This document shows positions 7,434 through 16,305 of a stretch of DNA of 64,000 bases, in pieces. The DNA lies in IMG/VR virus record IMGVR_UViG_3300042197_000731, positions 1 to 64,000 of that record. One strand, given 5' to 3'. The notes under the pieces are model-generated. The model searched no databases. It was not told the origin of the DNA and worked only from the letters and a program-made list of their open reading frames with translations. The position numbers and the translations under genes are program-made. How positions within the stretch are numbered: the first letter of the stretch is position 1; each line of letters opens with the position of its first letter. The DNA is from a virus.

Positions 7434-9160
7434 CACATTGCTGGTGCTATTGGTCCTGGCGGTGGTAATGGAGGTACTGCTCCGCCAGCGCCGCCAGGTG
7501 CAGCACCTGCCGCTCCTTCACCTTCACCGCCCTCAGGAGGTGGCGCACCTGCAATTTCGGCAGCCTCAATTCCCATGTCTAATCCACCAGGACTAATACC
7601 AACACTTCTTAATCCAACCGCATCTGGTTTAGCAGCATCAGCATTACCCTGTTCTTGTTCCCACAACTTTTCGTTTTCAGACATTTCTTCTTCAGTCAAT
7701 CCTAGGAATCTAGACATCAAGAAACGCTTGCTTAGATATGGGAATGCTTCCAACTGAGTGAAACTAGTTATGCGAGCACTGTCTACTTCTGCTTGACGAT
7801 AACTAGCAAAATTTTGTGGCTCATTAAATTGAAGTTCAAACAGTGATCCATCAATGTTAATTCCACGCCAACGCATGAACATCTTGAACTCTTGATCTAA
7901 TTTTTCAGCAATTGAACGCTGTAATCTAATACAGTATTGATTGAAACGCCACTCTTGTATTAAGGCAGTGCCTACACGACCATCACTGAATGTGTTTGGA
8001 TTGCTTGTTCCATCATCTAAACCAGTAGGTAAATAACTGGCTGGTATTCTCAAACCACGAAATAACTTATTGGTAAAGAAGTGTAAGTCAGTTATTTCGC
8101 CTAAGTTCGTACCGCCGGCTAGAGTGTCAACCTTACTACCACGGCCATCCGCCGTTTGTGGGAAGAAGTAATCTTCATTTGTAGATAAAGGATTGTAGGT
8201 TGCGTCCATCATGTTTTGACCGCCACCAGTTTGTGTTGGTATTCTACGCTGATGTACTTCATTTTTAACACGTTCAACGAATGCCATAGCCATATGGCTC
8301 GGCATGTTACCTACGTCTATATAGAAAATTCTACGCTCTGGAGCACGCTGTACACGGTAGATAATGATGGCATCTTCTAGTAATTCTTTTTGCTTGAAAA
8401 CTTTGAATACGTTTTCAAGTACACTATTACCAAACGGCCAACTGAAATCTAAACCTTCAGTTAAACTGAGATGTACTATATGTTCAGCATTTATAGCCTG
8501 TTCGTTTTGTGCTTTACTAAATCTGCTACCACCGCTATATGGTGACTTTGGTTGTATATAGGCGCCATTTGGTCCGCCAACTTGTGGGTGATTTACACTT
8601 ACATCGCTACTGTTTAGGGCGGTGGCTGTTAAGTTTTCAAAGTTTGGAGCAAGTTCTTTGACGATGTATTGCTCTGGCTTTTTACCTTCGGCTTCGTTTA
8701 CTATTACTTTAACAACTTTACTCATTTCAACCCAGAACAACTTGAATGTTTCTGGATCTCTAATAAAAACTTGATCGCCGTACTTGATTGTGTTTCTAAA
8801 AATCTTGAATATACGTTTGTTAAGTTCGTTTAGACTTACCCACTGTGTCAATTGTTCTTTAATGATTTTTATTTCGTTGTCTGTTGGCTTTTCTTTCCAA
8901 ACAAACTGAAACGCTGAACTATTTTCTTTGTTGATTTGCGTACTGAATTCACTTAAAATATCCAGGGCGGCATTTACTTCACTGTCCATATCCATTTGTT
9001 CGTACTGATTGTAACGCTCAATACGATTTGGATGACCAATGTACACATCAGGCAGATTGCTTTGATAATTTCTATAAGTAAAGTGATTGCCGCTTGAGCC
9101 ATTTATCGGACTCACTGAACCCGATAAATTTGCTACACGAAAATATTTTTTCCAAGTCAT
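7433..9160 (-). CDS. 20: Portal vertex protein, gp20 family
   Basis: Forms the dodecameric portal through which DNA enters and leaves the head and on which the prohead is initiated. The 575-residue length is close to T4 gp20 (524). Conserved T4-like stretches are visible: YEQMDMDSEVNAALDILSEF (about 52-71), a PFGNSVLENVFKVFKQKELLEDA region (about 240-262), RAPERRIFYIDVGNMP (about 268-283) and LRIPASYLPTGLDDG (about 370-384). The C-terminus is a Pro/Gly/Ala-rich tail from about residue 515. A late-type box lies 16 nt before the ATG. It begins the head operon 7433 to 3055. Confidence 0.95.
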   Translation of the reverse strand: MTWKKYFRVANLSGSVSPINGSSGNHFTYRNYQSNLPDVYIGHPNRIERYNQYEQMDMDSEVNAALDILSEFSTQINKENSSAFQFVWKEKPTDNEIKIIKEQLTQWVSLNELNKRIFKIFRNTIKYGDQVFIRDPETFKLFWVEMSKVVKVIVNEAEGKKPEQYIVKELAPNFENLTATALNSSDVSVNHPQVGGPNGAYIQPKSPYSGGSRFSKAQNEQAINAEHIVHLSLTEGLDFSWPFGNSVLENVFKVFKQKELLEDAIIIYRVQRAPERRIFYIDVGNMPSHMAMAFVERVKNEVHQRRIPTQTGGGQNMMDATYNPLSTNEDYFFPQTADGRGSKVDTLAGGTNLGEITDLHFFTNKLFRGLRIPASYLPTGLDDGTSNPNTFSDGRVGTALIQEWRFNQYCIRLQRSIAEKLDQEFKMFMRWRGINIDGSLFELQFNEPQNFASYRQAEVDSARITSFTQLEAFPYLSKRFLMSRFLGLTEEEMSENEKLWEQEQGNADAAKPDAVGLRSVGISPGGLDMGIEAAEIAGAPPPEGGEGEGAAGAAPGGAGGAVPPLPPPGPIAPAM

Positions 9161-9175
9161 GAATAAACCTCTACT

Positions 9176-9182
9176 TATTTAT
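9176..9182 (-). promoter_or_regulatory. Candidate late promoter box before gp20
   Basis: CATAAATA on the minus strand, 15 nt before the gp20 ATG and overlapping the stop codon of the upstream tape-measure-like gene. It is well placed to start the head operon late in infection. Confidence 0.5.
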
Positions 9183-11266
9183 GCCATTCTATCTACTGCT
9201 CTTCTAATTTGACCACCTTGATTACCCAAGGCAGTTGCTAATTCTCGAAGAGCCACAGTTTGATTATCAAATGAAGGCTGCAACATAGCACGCAATGGTT
9301 CAAAATCTACAGGTATTGAAGAGACTACTGGTGATGTTCCGTTGCCCGAAGTGTTGCCAAGTAACATTGTTTTGTTTTGTTCTCTTAACTCTTGTTCGCG
9401 TTTTTTCCTTTTTTCTTCAGCCTCCCTGGCATCTTCTTGATCATTTATATTCTTTATTCCTTTTTCTAAATTTTCTAGACGTTGTAATCTAAGTTGTATA
9501 TTTTGATCCAAATGATTAATTTGACGTCTTATCTCATCGGGCACTGGTGTATTTTCGTCAATTTGCTGGGTAGGCTCATAATGCTGTCTCAGCAAATCAT
9601 GTCGTGCTCTTCTGATTCCTTCTATTTCTGTTTGAGTTTGAGTTATTCTTTCAGTTTGAGCGGCTATTCTTTGTTCTCGCGGTATACCATATCCACCGAT
9701 CATAGTTACAATATCGTCTAATCCATCAACCATCTTTCCCATAACTCCAGTAGTATACACTACTGCTTCTGCAAACGACGAAAGTTTTTCCCCAGAGCCT
9801 TCTGTGCCTAATACTATTCCATTGAGTTTAACTGCTAAATTCGCTTGGGCAGCATATACACTTGCTATGCTAGTAGTAAATACACCGGCATTTGCTACCA
9901 GCGCGGCAGTTTGTTCGGCGAATTTAGCACTGTCTTCACCCATTGTTTTTAATCGTCCAGAATTACTATTGATGTCGGTTATTACTTTGTTTAGGGTATC
10001 AACCAATGAAGATGACAGGCGACCTGCCTGCTGTAAGTAAAACAAATCTCCCATCTGTTCGGTCAATTTACCAGCACTAACAGTTAAATTTTTAGATTCC
10101 TGATCCATAACCCGATTGAATTCGTCTGGGCCTTTATTTGCTGCCAACGCCATTCTTCTAATAGATTCCGCTGCTTCTGGTGCTGCCGCTTGTAATTGTA
10201 GAAATTCAGTACTGACTGGTTCCATACCTCTACTAAATGCTAAGAAAGCATCCTGCAATGGTCCCTTCACTGCGTCCGGCACTTTCAACATAGCGGCATC
10301 ATATTGTTTTCTCTGGGTGTCGGACATCTTACTCAACATACCTTGTGTGGCAGCATTTCTTGATCGCTGTTCTATTTCTTGCTTTAATTGCTTACTGCTT
10401 TTACCAGTCAAAGCACTAATCTCTTTTAACTGATATAGATAGGCCTTCGTACTTTCAATGTTGTTGTCACTGAGTAAATCTTGATCTACACCTCTACGTC
10501 GTTCCATTGCCATGTAATCAACTAGTTCATCACTTAAATTAGCAAAACCACCATACAGCGTAACTAATTGTGGTCCTAAATCATTTCTTGCTGCTTTTGC
10601 TACGGTTTCTAACGCACCACTAACACCTCCACCTAACAAAGCAAGATTTTCAGCATTACTTTGAGCAACTTTGGCTAACATCTCAAGTGGCATGCCTGTA
10701 TCTCTGATAATTCTCTGCATTTCTGTTAAACTGCCACCAAAAGTAACTCCAACGCTACTCAAAGAGTTAAAGGCACCCATTACCTTTTCACCCTGCTGTA
10801 AGTATTGATTAAAAATTTCTCCCGCTAGTTTCGCTATTTCCGCAGTGACGTTGCCAAACAATTTTCCAGCCATAGTAGCTATAATACCACCTGGCACACC
10901 GCCTACTAATGTACCAACTACTCCTAATAATTCTCCTCCCGCTTTAGTCATTTCTCCTATTATTGAAGTAGTTTTTGAAATTAATGGAGAAATTTGTGTA
11001 AAAACAGTATTAGAAGAGGCCATACCATCGGCAGTATTAATAATTTGCCCAGTAAAATCCACTAATGTATCTAAGGTACTCGCCATTTGATCACCTAATG
11101 TGCGTGTTTGCTGGGTTGCTCTTGCTACTGCCGCTGCTTCGGCATTCAACGCACTGGCACTTCTATCAGCAGAATTACTGGCTGCTTGCAATGATCTGGC
11201 CAATTGATCAGCAGCCGCTCCAGTAAAGCCCATAGATTGCGCTAGTTGTTCAAAGTTAATTGCCAT
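9179..11266 (-). CDS. Tape-measure-like tail protein
   Basis: A 695-residue protein with long Ala-, Ser-, Gln- and Thr-rich helices and a hydrophobic Gly-rich segment (about residues 110-150, with GVVGTLVGGVPGGIIATMAG) that looks membrane-active. This is the usual build of tail tape-measure proteins, which set tail length and can insert into the host membrane. The C-terminal part (about 540-640) is charged coiled coil. In T4 the tape measure is gp29 (590 residues) in the hub gene set. Here it stands between the portal and a divergent gp26 gene. The product could instead be another tail-lumen or internal protein. The start is supported by an A-rich upstream stretch and a clean ATG. Confidence 0.65.
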   Translation of the reverse strand: MAINFEQLAQSMGFTGAAADQLARSLQAASNSADRSASALNAEAAAVARATQQTRTLGDQMASTLDTLVDFTGQIINTADGMASSNTVFTQISPLISKTTSIIGEMTKAGGELLGVVGTLVGGVPGGIIATMAGKLFGNVTAEIAKLAGEIFNQYLQQGEKVMGAFNSLSSVGVTFGGSLTEMQRIIRDTGMPLEMLAKVAQSNAENLALLGGGVSGALETVAKAARNDLGPQLVTLYGGFANLSDELVDYMAMERRRGVDQDLLSDNNIESTKAYLYQLKEISALTGKSSKQLKQEIEQRSRNAATQGMLSKMSDTQRKQYDAAMLKVPDAVKGPLQDAFLAFSRGMEPVSTEFLQLQAAAPEAAESIRRMALAANKGPDEFNRVMDQESKNLTVSAGKLTEQMGDLFYLQQAGRLSSSLVDTLNKVITDINSNSGRLKTMGEDSAKFAEQTAALVANAGVFTTSIASVYAAQANLAVKLNGIVLGTEGSGEKLSSFAEAVVYTTGVMGKMVDGLDDIVTMIGGYGIPREQRIAAQTERITQTQTEIEGIRRARHDLLRQHYEPTQQIDENTPVPDEIRRQINHLDQNIQLRLQRLENLEKGIKNINDQEDAREAEEKRKKREQELREQNKTMLLGNTSGNGTSPVVSSIPVDFEPLRAMLQPSFDNQTVALRELATALGNQGGQIRRAVDRMA

Positions 11267-11319
11267 TTTTTAGTATTCGTTTTTCCACAAGATAAGTACA
11301 TATATTTAGCAGAACCATC

Positions 11320-12162
11320 ATGAATGAACAAATAGAAAATCCACTGAAAAAATACTATAGACAACCACAACTTTACATCAAATTACCCAGTCGCGGTGAA
11401 TGGTGGCCAGAAGGTAGTTTATCCAAAACAGTGACAAACGAATATCCCGTGTTCGCAATGACTGCCCGTGACGAACTGGCATTAAAAACACCAGATGCGC
11501 TACTAAACGGTCAATCAACAGTAGATGTTATTCAGAGTTGTGTTCCTAACATAAAAGACGCATGGCACACACCAATTTGCGACATAGATCACATTCTTAT
11601 CGCAATTAGATTGGCTACTTACGGCAATGCCATGGATTTCACCAGTTTATGTCCACACTGTAAACACAAGAATGAACATACTCTAGATCTTCAACTACTG
11701 CTAGACAAGTACAATACACTACCATCCTGGAACAAAACCCTACAAGTAAAAGATTTAACAATAAGTTTAAAGCCAGAATCATATAAAACATTCAACAACA
11801 AAAGTATCAAGACCTTTGAAGAGCAACGTGTCATTCAAATGATAAATCAGGAAAGTCTATCTGAAGCCGAAAAACTAGAAAAATTCAAAGAGATGTTCAA
11901 AAAACTGCTACAACTTACTGTGGAGCAAGTAGCAGGCAATATAAATTACATCAAGTTAGATGCACAAACTGTGGTAGACAATCACGCATTTATCAATGAC
12001 TTCTTCCAGAACTGTGATAGAGACATATGGAATACAGTCAATGATGCTATTGCTGAAATTAAATCCAACACACCAACGAACAAGATAGATCTACAGTGTG
12101 AATCATGTACTAAAGAATATCAAACACCCTTAGTTTTTGAGATGTCCAATTTTTTCGGCTAA
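11320..12162 (+). CDS. 26: Baseplate hub assembly protein, gp26 family
   Basis: The 280-residue protein carries the T4_baseplate (gp26) pattern: LYIKLPSRGEWWPEG near residue 20, then a region with MTARDELALKTPDALLNG. Two Cys pairs, CPHC at about 110 and CESC at about 266, may bind one zinc ion. T4 gp26 (208 residues) is needed for building the central hub of the baseplate; it is shorter than this protein. It is divergently arranged from the tape-measure-like gene, with only 53 nt between them, and is followed 5 nt later by a small partner gene. Family assignment is firm; details of its role are from T4. Confidence 0.88.
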   Translation: MNEQIENPLKKYYRQPQLYIKLPSRGEWWPEGSLSKTVTNEYPVFAMTARDELALKTPDALLNGQSTVDVIQSCVPNIKDAWHTPICDIDHILIAIRLATYGNAMDFTSLCPHCKHKNEHTLDLQLLLDKYNTLPSWNKTLQVKDLTISLKPESYKTFNNKSIKTFEEQRVIQMINQESLSEAEKLEKFKEMFKKLLQLTVEQVAGNINYIKLDAQTVVDNHAFINDFFQNCDRDIWNTVNDAIAEIKSNTPTNKIDLQCESCTKEYQTPLVFEMSNFFG

Positions 12163-12167
12163 CGCTT

Positions 12168-12386
12168 TTGACTCTTTCCAATGAGGAAGTAATCAAACTA
12201 CTTAATGATTACGACCGGGAGTCAAAAGCACTACGAAAATACATATACAAACTAGTCTGGTACATGCGAGGTGGAGTCAATATAGATCAAGGCTTTGAGA
12301 TGGGACATCAAGATCGTGAGATCATCAACGACATCATCAAGGAAAACATAGAGAAAACCAACGAGACTGGTTATCTATTCATTTGA
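12168..12386 (+). CDS. Small baseplate-hub accessory protein (gp51-like)
   Basis: A 72-residue helical protein with the pattern YDRESKALRKYIYKLVWYMRG and EMGHQDREIINDIIKEN, which I associate with the short gene that follows gp26 in many T4-like phages of aquatic hosts and is often labelled gp51 or hub accessory. The start is a TTG at 12168; no in-frame ATG occurs before WYMRG, so TTG is required. It lies 5 nt after the gp26 stop and is almost certainly translated with it. The role in hub assembly is inferred from the neighbour. Confidence 0.65.
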   Translation: MTLSNEEVIKLLNDYDRESKALRKYIYKLVWYMRGGVNIDQGFEMGHQDREIINDIIKENIEKTNETGYLFI

Positions 12387-12451
12387 TCAACTCTAGACGC
12401 CATAGTTCATTTATACAACACATTTTTTTACTAGCGTTTTATACCGTATTA

Positions 12452-13041
12452 ATATGAGGTGTGCGAAGCACACCCATATCGTCTGCGTTAATCTTCGTCG
12501 CTATTCGCTCCTGCGATTAACTTGACGATCTTTTCGAGAGGAACATACTAGAACCAGGATTCAACCTATTACCATTCATCTAGATTACTGCCTCCCTTTC
12601 GCCCACGCAGGGCGAAAAAAAATCGTAGTGATACACTACGACTTCTATGGTGTTTCATCTGAGTTGACCACCACACAGCATTGGGACTACAACAACATCT
12701 GAATTTTTCAACTCAGGAAATGTAACGTAGGCGGTTGTCCGGTACCTACTCATCCAGTCTTTCTTACAACGGCGGGTTATATTGCTAATGCTGTCCTTCA
12801 ATATAACCGTGCGATATCTCTATCGCGTCTTTTTACCCATAATTCCTGTTCAAACAATCAAACCGCGGGATTAGCGATCTACGTCCTGTCAAGGATAGTG
12901 ATTGAGTTCTCGTAACAGCGACGAGGTTTCCATTCCCTGTGACCCGGCGGTCCAGTTTTAGGGCATCCGAAATTAGGCCGATGCTAGCCATTACTGTTTG
13001 AAAGTTTGCCTGTAGATTTCGCAGATGTGCGGTGCGTCGCT
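12452..13041 (-). ncRNA. Candidate large structured RNA region (strand and ends uncertain)
   Basis: About 670 bases (12387-13057) hold no credible protein gene but are packed with paired segments. They include 12452-12456/12475-12479 around 12458-12464/12468-12474; 12478-12483 plus 12487-12493 with 12515-12521 plus 12524-12529; 12597-12604/12610-12617; 12659-12667/12708-12716 (9 bp); 12727-12731/12745-12749 with an inner 3-bp stem; 12775-12784/12799-12808 (10 bp); 12811-12816/12821-12826 (6 bp, a GAGA loop on the minus strand); and 12917-12923/13035-13041 (7 bp). G+C is higher than in neighbours (31 of 60 at 12901-12960). A hairpin plus T8 at 12615-12641 and the GNRA loop favour the minus strand for 12642-13057. 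Possible families include GOLLD-type phage RNAs or a degenerate self-splicing intron; none is confirmed. Confidence 0.6.
12615..12641 (-). terminator. Intrinsic terminator inside the structured region
   Basis: Stem tcgtagtg and cactacga with a 3-nt loop, followed on the minus strand by eight T residues. It is a textbook Rho-independent signal and would end a transcript running from the GIY-YIG gene through 13057-12642. The T8 overlaps the next hairpin (12597-12617). Confidence 0.8.
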
Positions 13042-13057
13042 ATTAAACCATGATGAA

Positions 13058-13474
13058 TTAAATCTTCAATTTACGAACTTTGACCGATATCCATTCGTTG
13101 TACCAGTCATCACTGAGTAAAACACCGTAATCAAATTGATACTTCGCTTCCCAGTAGTTTAGTTCGTTCTTTGAATAACAATACCTTAATATTTGTCTAT
13201 TAAAATTTTCTGAACCTGTTGTTTTTACTTCTTCTGATAATACCGTGTTTGAGCCATAATAAGTTTGCCAGTCACTATCAATTTCATATCTTATTTTAGA
13301 TTTCTTTTTAGTGCCGTTTTTGAGCCTTGATGTTTTTAACCTGATTTTTTTAAATTTAGATAATTTTTTGCCTATATATTTTCGTCCAGTTGACCGATTG
13401 GTTATCATATATACAAAACCAACCACATCTTCTGGTAATGTTTCAATAATTTTTTCTTCAAATATCCAAGTCAC
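13058..13474 (-). CDS. GIY-YIG endonuclease (SegE-like homing nuclease)
   Basis: A DNA-cutting enzyme of free-standing homing type. The GIY-YIG core is seen as GFVYMITNRSTGRKYIGKK (about residues 18-37), followed by a basic stretch (KFKKIRLKTSRLKNG) and YYGSN, a pattern typical of Seg-type nucleases of T4-like phages. There is no ATG before the core: the frame has TTG at 13477 and GTG at 13474 after an in-frame stop, so GTG is chosen. A perfect TATAAATA late box overlaps the start, which would give a nearly leaderless late transcript. It lies 13 nt after gp46 and directly before the structured RNA region. It may have been mobile together with that region (inference). Confidence 0.8.
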   Translation of the reverse strand: MTWIFEEKIIETLPEDVVGFVYMITNRSTGRKYIGKKLSKFKKIRLKTSRLKNGTKKKSKIRYEIDSDWQTYYGSNTVLSEEVKTTGSENFNRQILRYCYSKNELNYWEAKYQFDYGVLLSDDWYNEWISVKVRKLKI

Positions 13475-13478
13475 CAAC

Positions 13479-13486
13479 TATTTATA
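13479..13486 (-). promoter_or_regulatory. Late promoter box TATAAATA at the GIY-YIG gene start
   Basis: An exact match to the T4 late promoter box on the minus strand, ending 4 nt before the GTG start. A transcript from here would have little or no leader and would then run into the structured region and its terminator. In T4, homing-nuclease genes are often placed under late promoters. Confidence 0.6.
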
Positions 13487-13490
13487 CACA

Positions 13491-15281
13491 TCATATGGTA
13501 TCGGAATTTTTCACAATCTCCACATCAGAACTATATCTAGTAAAGCCACTCTCTTTAACTACGTACATTATATTATTAACTCTACTAGCCAATTCATCTT
13601 TATGGCTAATTAACCATACAGATTTACCGCCTCCTCTTGCCATTTTCTTCAAAATCTTCAGAGAATTTTCCACGCCAGAACTATCCATGCCACTATCTAC
13701 TAGTTCGTCAATGAACAGCAGATTGATAGGCTGATACAAACTTTCCCATACATCACGGAAAGCCCAACTCAGGCTTAGAATAAGACGGTTACGTTCACCA
13801 CGTGAAAGATTATCAAAATCCAACTCACGACCCAGTTCTTCAATTGAAACTGATAGATCATTATTGAACTTAACGGTGTGTGGCAGTTCAATATCGTTCA
13901 AGTAGTACGCAAGTCTGCCGTTCAGGAAGTTTAGATTCTGATCAATAATTTGCTTACGTATAAAACTATCCTTGTTAGTAAGTAACTTGAGCAAGAATTC
14001 TTGATGATCACGAACCCTGGTCAAACTGTTAATCAAATCGTATGAAACTTCTTCAATGCCATTCTTTTCCATTTCTGTAATCTGTTCAGCATATGGGTCA
14101 GTCTCTGACACCTTCTTTTCTATCTGTGAGAATAGATGATTGATACTGCTTTTGTGAGCAACCGCTTCACTTTCCGTGTCATAAAATACAACGGGAGAAA
14201 CACCTAATGAACCGATAGCATCTATCTTCTTATTAACTTCTGCCAAACTTTCTGTTATCCGTTCAAGAAGTTCAGCCGTTTTACTTAAATCTGTTTCTTT
14301 GCGTTCAAGTAGAGTAGCATGATTATCATCATGTAGGGCTTGACCGCAACTGTGACACTTATGATCTTTCAGTGACTGAACATCAGCATTCAATTGAAAT
14401 AAAGTTTTTTCCTCTCGGACAAAATCCTTCTTCAGTGACTTCTTTGTTTTTTCTAAGTCTGTTAGATTTGTTTCCTTGACTTTATATGCTGCCAACTGCT
14501 TATGTGAGGCTAACTCAATATCAATATCAAGTTTAAGTAGTTCATCGTAAGCAGCAGTTAATTCTGTTAGTTCGTCATCATGCTTCTTTTGCCACAGTTT
14601 TTGTCTACGTTTGGTAGAATCAATTTGTTCTTGAATTCTGGTATTAGCATCTTTGACTGCTTTGATACGAAATTCTTCTTGCTGGATAGCATCCTTGGTG
14701 ATGCGGATCTGTTCTTTAAGACCTTCCGCTTTCTCACTCAGTAAGGTGATACCTAGCAATTGTTCAATGATAGTTCTTTGATCGGCCGCTTTTAGGCTTA
14801 GAAAAGGTTCTGTGTACGTGTTAAGTGCCACGATATGCTTAAACATATCATGGCGCATGTTTATCAAACGTTCAATTTCCTGTTGCGTTTCTCTACTGTC
14901 ACCCTGACTATTGTCGTCAGAACTTTCCATCTCACGATCATTGACAAAGAATTTCAGGACGTTAGGTTTACGCCCACGTTCAATTCTGTAAGATGTATTA
15001 CCACATTCAAAATCAACAGTTACCAGCATATTTTTGCCGTTGGTTTTGTTGATCAGATTATCTTTTTTGATGTTAGTGAGGGCTTGCCCGTAGAACGCAT
15101 AACTTAGGGCATTGATGATAGAAGTCTTGCCCGTGCCATTACGACTACCAGCGTCATCGCCACCTAAGTCAATGTTACTGCCTAACACCAAAGTTAAATT
15201 ATCTCTATCAAAATTTACGGCCTGTGTTTGATTGCCTATTGATAGAAAATTTTTCGCGGTGATGTTCTTGATTTTTAGCAT
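13491..15281 (-). CDS. 46: Recombination nuclease subunit gp46 (Rad50/SbcC-like ATPase)
   Basis: With gp47 it forms the SbcCD/Mre11-Rad50-type complex that resects DNA ends for recombination-dependent replication and host DNA breakdown. Of 596 residues, Walker A is GSRNGTGKTS (about 45-54), a zinc hook CHSC lies near residue 309 between two coiled-coil arms, the ABC signature LSRGERNR is near 490, and Walker B LLFIDELVD is near 520, followed by the SHKDE switch. The length is close to T4 gp46 (560). It lies 7 nt after gp47, so the two are expressed together. All motifs are intact. Confidence 0.95.
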   Translation of the reverse strand: MLKIKNITAKNFLSIGNQTQAVNFDRDNLTLVLGSNIDLGGDDAGSRNGTGKTSIINALSYAFYGQALTNIKKDNLINKTNGKNMLVTVDFECGNTSYRIERGRKPNVLKFFVNDREMESSDDNSQGDSRETQQEIERLINMRHDMFKHIVALNTYTEPFLSLKAADQRTIIEQLLGITLLSEKAEGLKEQIRITKDAIQQEEFRIKAVKDANTRIQEQIDSTKRRQKLWQKKHDDELTELTAAYDELLKLDIDIELASHKQLAAYKVKETNLTDLEKTKKSLKKDFVREEKTLFQLNADVQSLKDHKCHSCGQALHDDNHATLLERKETDLSKTAELLERITESLAEVNKKIDAIGSLGVSPVVFYDTESEAVAHKSSINHLFSQIEKKVSETDPYAEQITEMEKNGIEEVSYDLINSLTRVRDHQEFLLKLLTNKDSFIRKQIIDQNLNFLNGRLAYYLNDIELPHTVKFNNDLSVSIEELGRELDFDNLSRGERNRLILSLSWAFRDVWESLYQPINLLFIDELVDSGMDSSGVENSLKILKKMARGGGKSVWLISHKDELASRVNNIMYVVKESGFTRYSSDVEIVKNSDTI

Positions 15282-15288
15282 GACTTAC

Positions 15289-16305
15289 TTATAGTCCTCT
15301 GTACAGTTCCAGTAATAATGCTGGATCATACTGTTCACTGTTGATTTGATTAAGTTGATTGGTAACGATCTGATCCACGGTTTGAAAATTAATGTTACCC
15401 TTGATTTCGTGTTGATCCATGTCTGTGTTTTTGTTACGCAGAATTGATATCTCACGCAAGCCATGAGACTTGACGAACGTTTCCTTGATGAAGTTGGCTT
15501 CCTCGTATGAAATGTCAATATCAATGTTCACCCGAACATGCATCTTTGGCTTCAATACCTCATCAGTTCTATTGAGCAAATCACTCAGTGTAAGAACACG
15601 ATAGGTCGGTTGATCTGGCCAGACATGATAGGTTGGCTCTCCGCCCCAATCTAGGATCATTACTCCACGAGCATCGTCGCCAGCATCGGCGTAATTGTGT
15701 GGGAAACAATTGCCTATGTATGTAATGTTTTTGTATGTTTGACGTTTATGGAAATGACCGCTGAACACATGATCAAATTGCGAAAAATGTTCACGTTTGA
15801 TTTCACTGTGATCTGGCATTGCTACCATAGCATTCATCAAGAAGTGTGGTAGTTCAAAGTGGCCAAAAATGTATTTGCCATTCATTTTTGGAATACGTTT
15901 GTAATCATCGCCTACCATCCAGGGAGCAATGATGACATCGCCTTCCCTGTGCCAATCGTTACAAATAGTAACCTTATCAAGATGTTTGGCCCACTCTACA
16001 CTCTGAATATCACGCTTATCACGGTAATAGAGATCATGATTGCCTGGAATGAAAAATACTCTATCAAAATTGTCATTAAGATGCTCAAGAGCACGGATGC
16101 TATAGTTCAGTGTAAGAATGTTGATCGCAGCACGATTGTTATTCCAATCGCCTAGAAAAAACGCTACATCACAACCTTGTTCCTTTCCCGTTTTGGTTGC
16201 CCATTTGATGAAAGATAGACAATCATCGTTATGGAGTTGACTGTTTGACTTGAGGCCAAAATGAATGTCTGTACAGACTAGTGCTTTTTTAAATAGATTA
16301 CTCAT
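15289..16305 (-). CDS. 47: Recombination nuclease subunit gp47 (Mre11/SbcD-like)
   Basis: Metal-dependent phosphoesterase partner of gp46. The metal-binding motifs are present in order: DIH at residues 13-15, FLGDWNNN near 50, GNHD near 99, and the downstream GHFELPHF and SGHFHKR histidine motifs. The 338-residue length matches T4 gp47 (339). It leads the gp47-gp46 pair; a sigma70-type promoter is visible just upstream. No clear ribosome site precedes the ATG, but the DIH motif so close to the N-terminus fixes the start within a few residues. Confidence 0.95.
   Translation of the reverse strand: MSNLFKKALVCTDIHFGLKSNSQLHNDDCLSFIKWATKTGKEQGCDVAFFLGDWNNNRAAINILTLNYSIRALEHLNDNFDRVFFIPGNHDLYYRDKRDIQSVEWAKHLDKVTICNDWHREGDVIIAPWMVGDDYKRIPKMNGKYIFGHFELPHFLMNAMVAMPDHSEIKREHFSQFDHVFSGHFHKRQTYKNITYIGNCFPHNYADAGDDARGVMILDWGGEPTYHVWPDQPTYRVLTLSDLLNRTDEVLKPKMHVRVNIDIDISYEEANFIKETFVKSHGLREISILRNKNTDMDQHEIKGNINFQTVDQIVTNQLNQINSEQYDPALLLELYRGL

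Noticed and set aside
12408-12415. TATAAATG on the minus strand, close to a late promoter box.
   Set aside because: It points into the antisense of the gp51-like and gp26 genes and has no gene to serve.
12541-12610. A tRNA-like look (GGTTGAATCC and similar) on the minus strand.
   Set aside because: I could not build an acceptor stem, D arm and T arm with proper spacing, so no tRNA is called.
12727-12738. A 12-base match to the well-known GTAGGCGGTTGT segment of bacterial 16S rRNA.
   Set aside because: The flanking bases do not follow 16S rRNA and form a local hairpin of their own; treated as coincidence.
12640-13057. Group I intron core (GACTG near 12757 and TAGTCC near 12685 resemble the P7 strands).
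   Set aside because: The other core elements and any split gene with exons are missing; kept only as an alternative for the RNA region.
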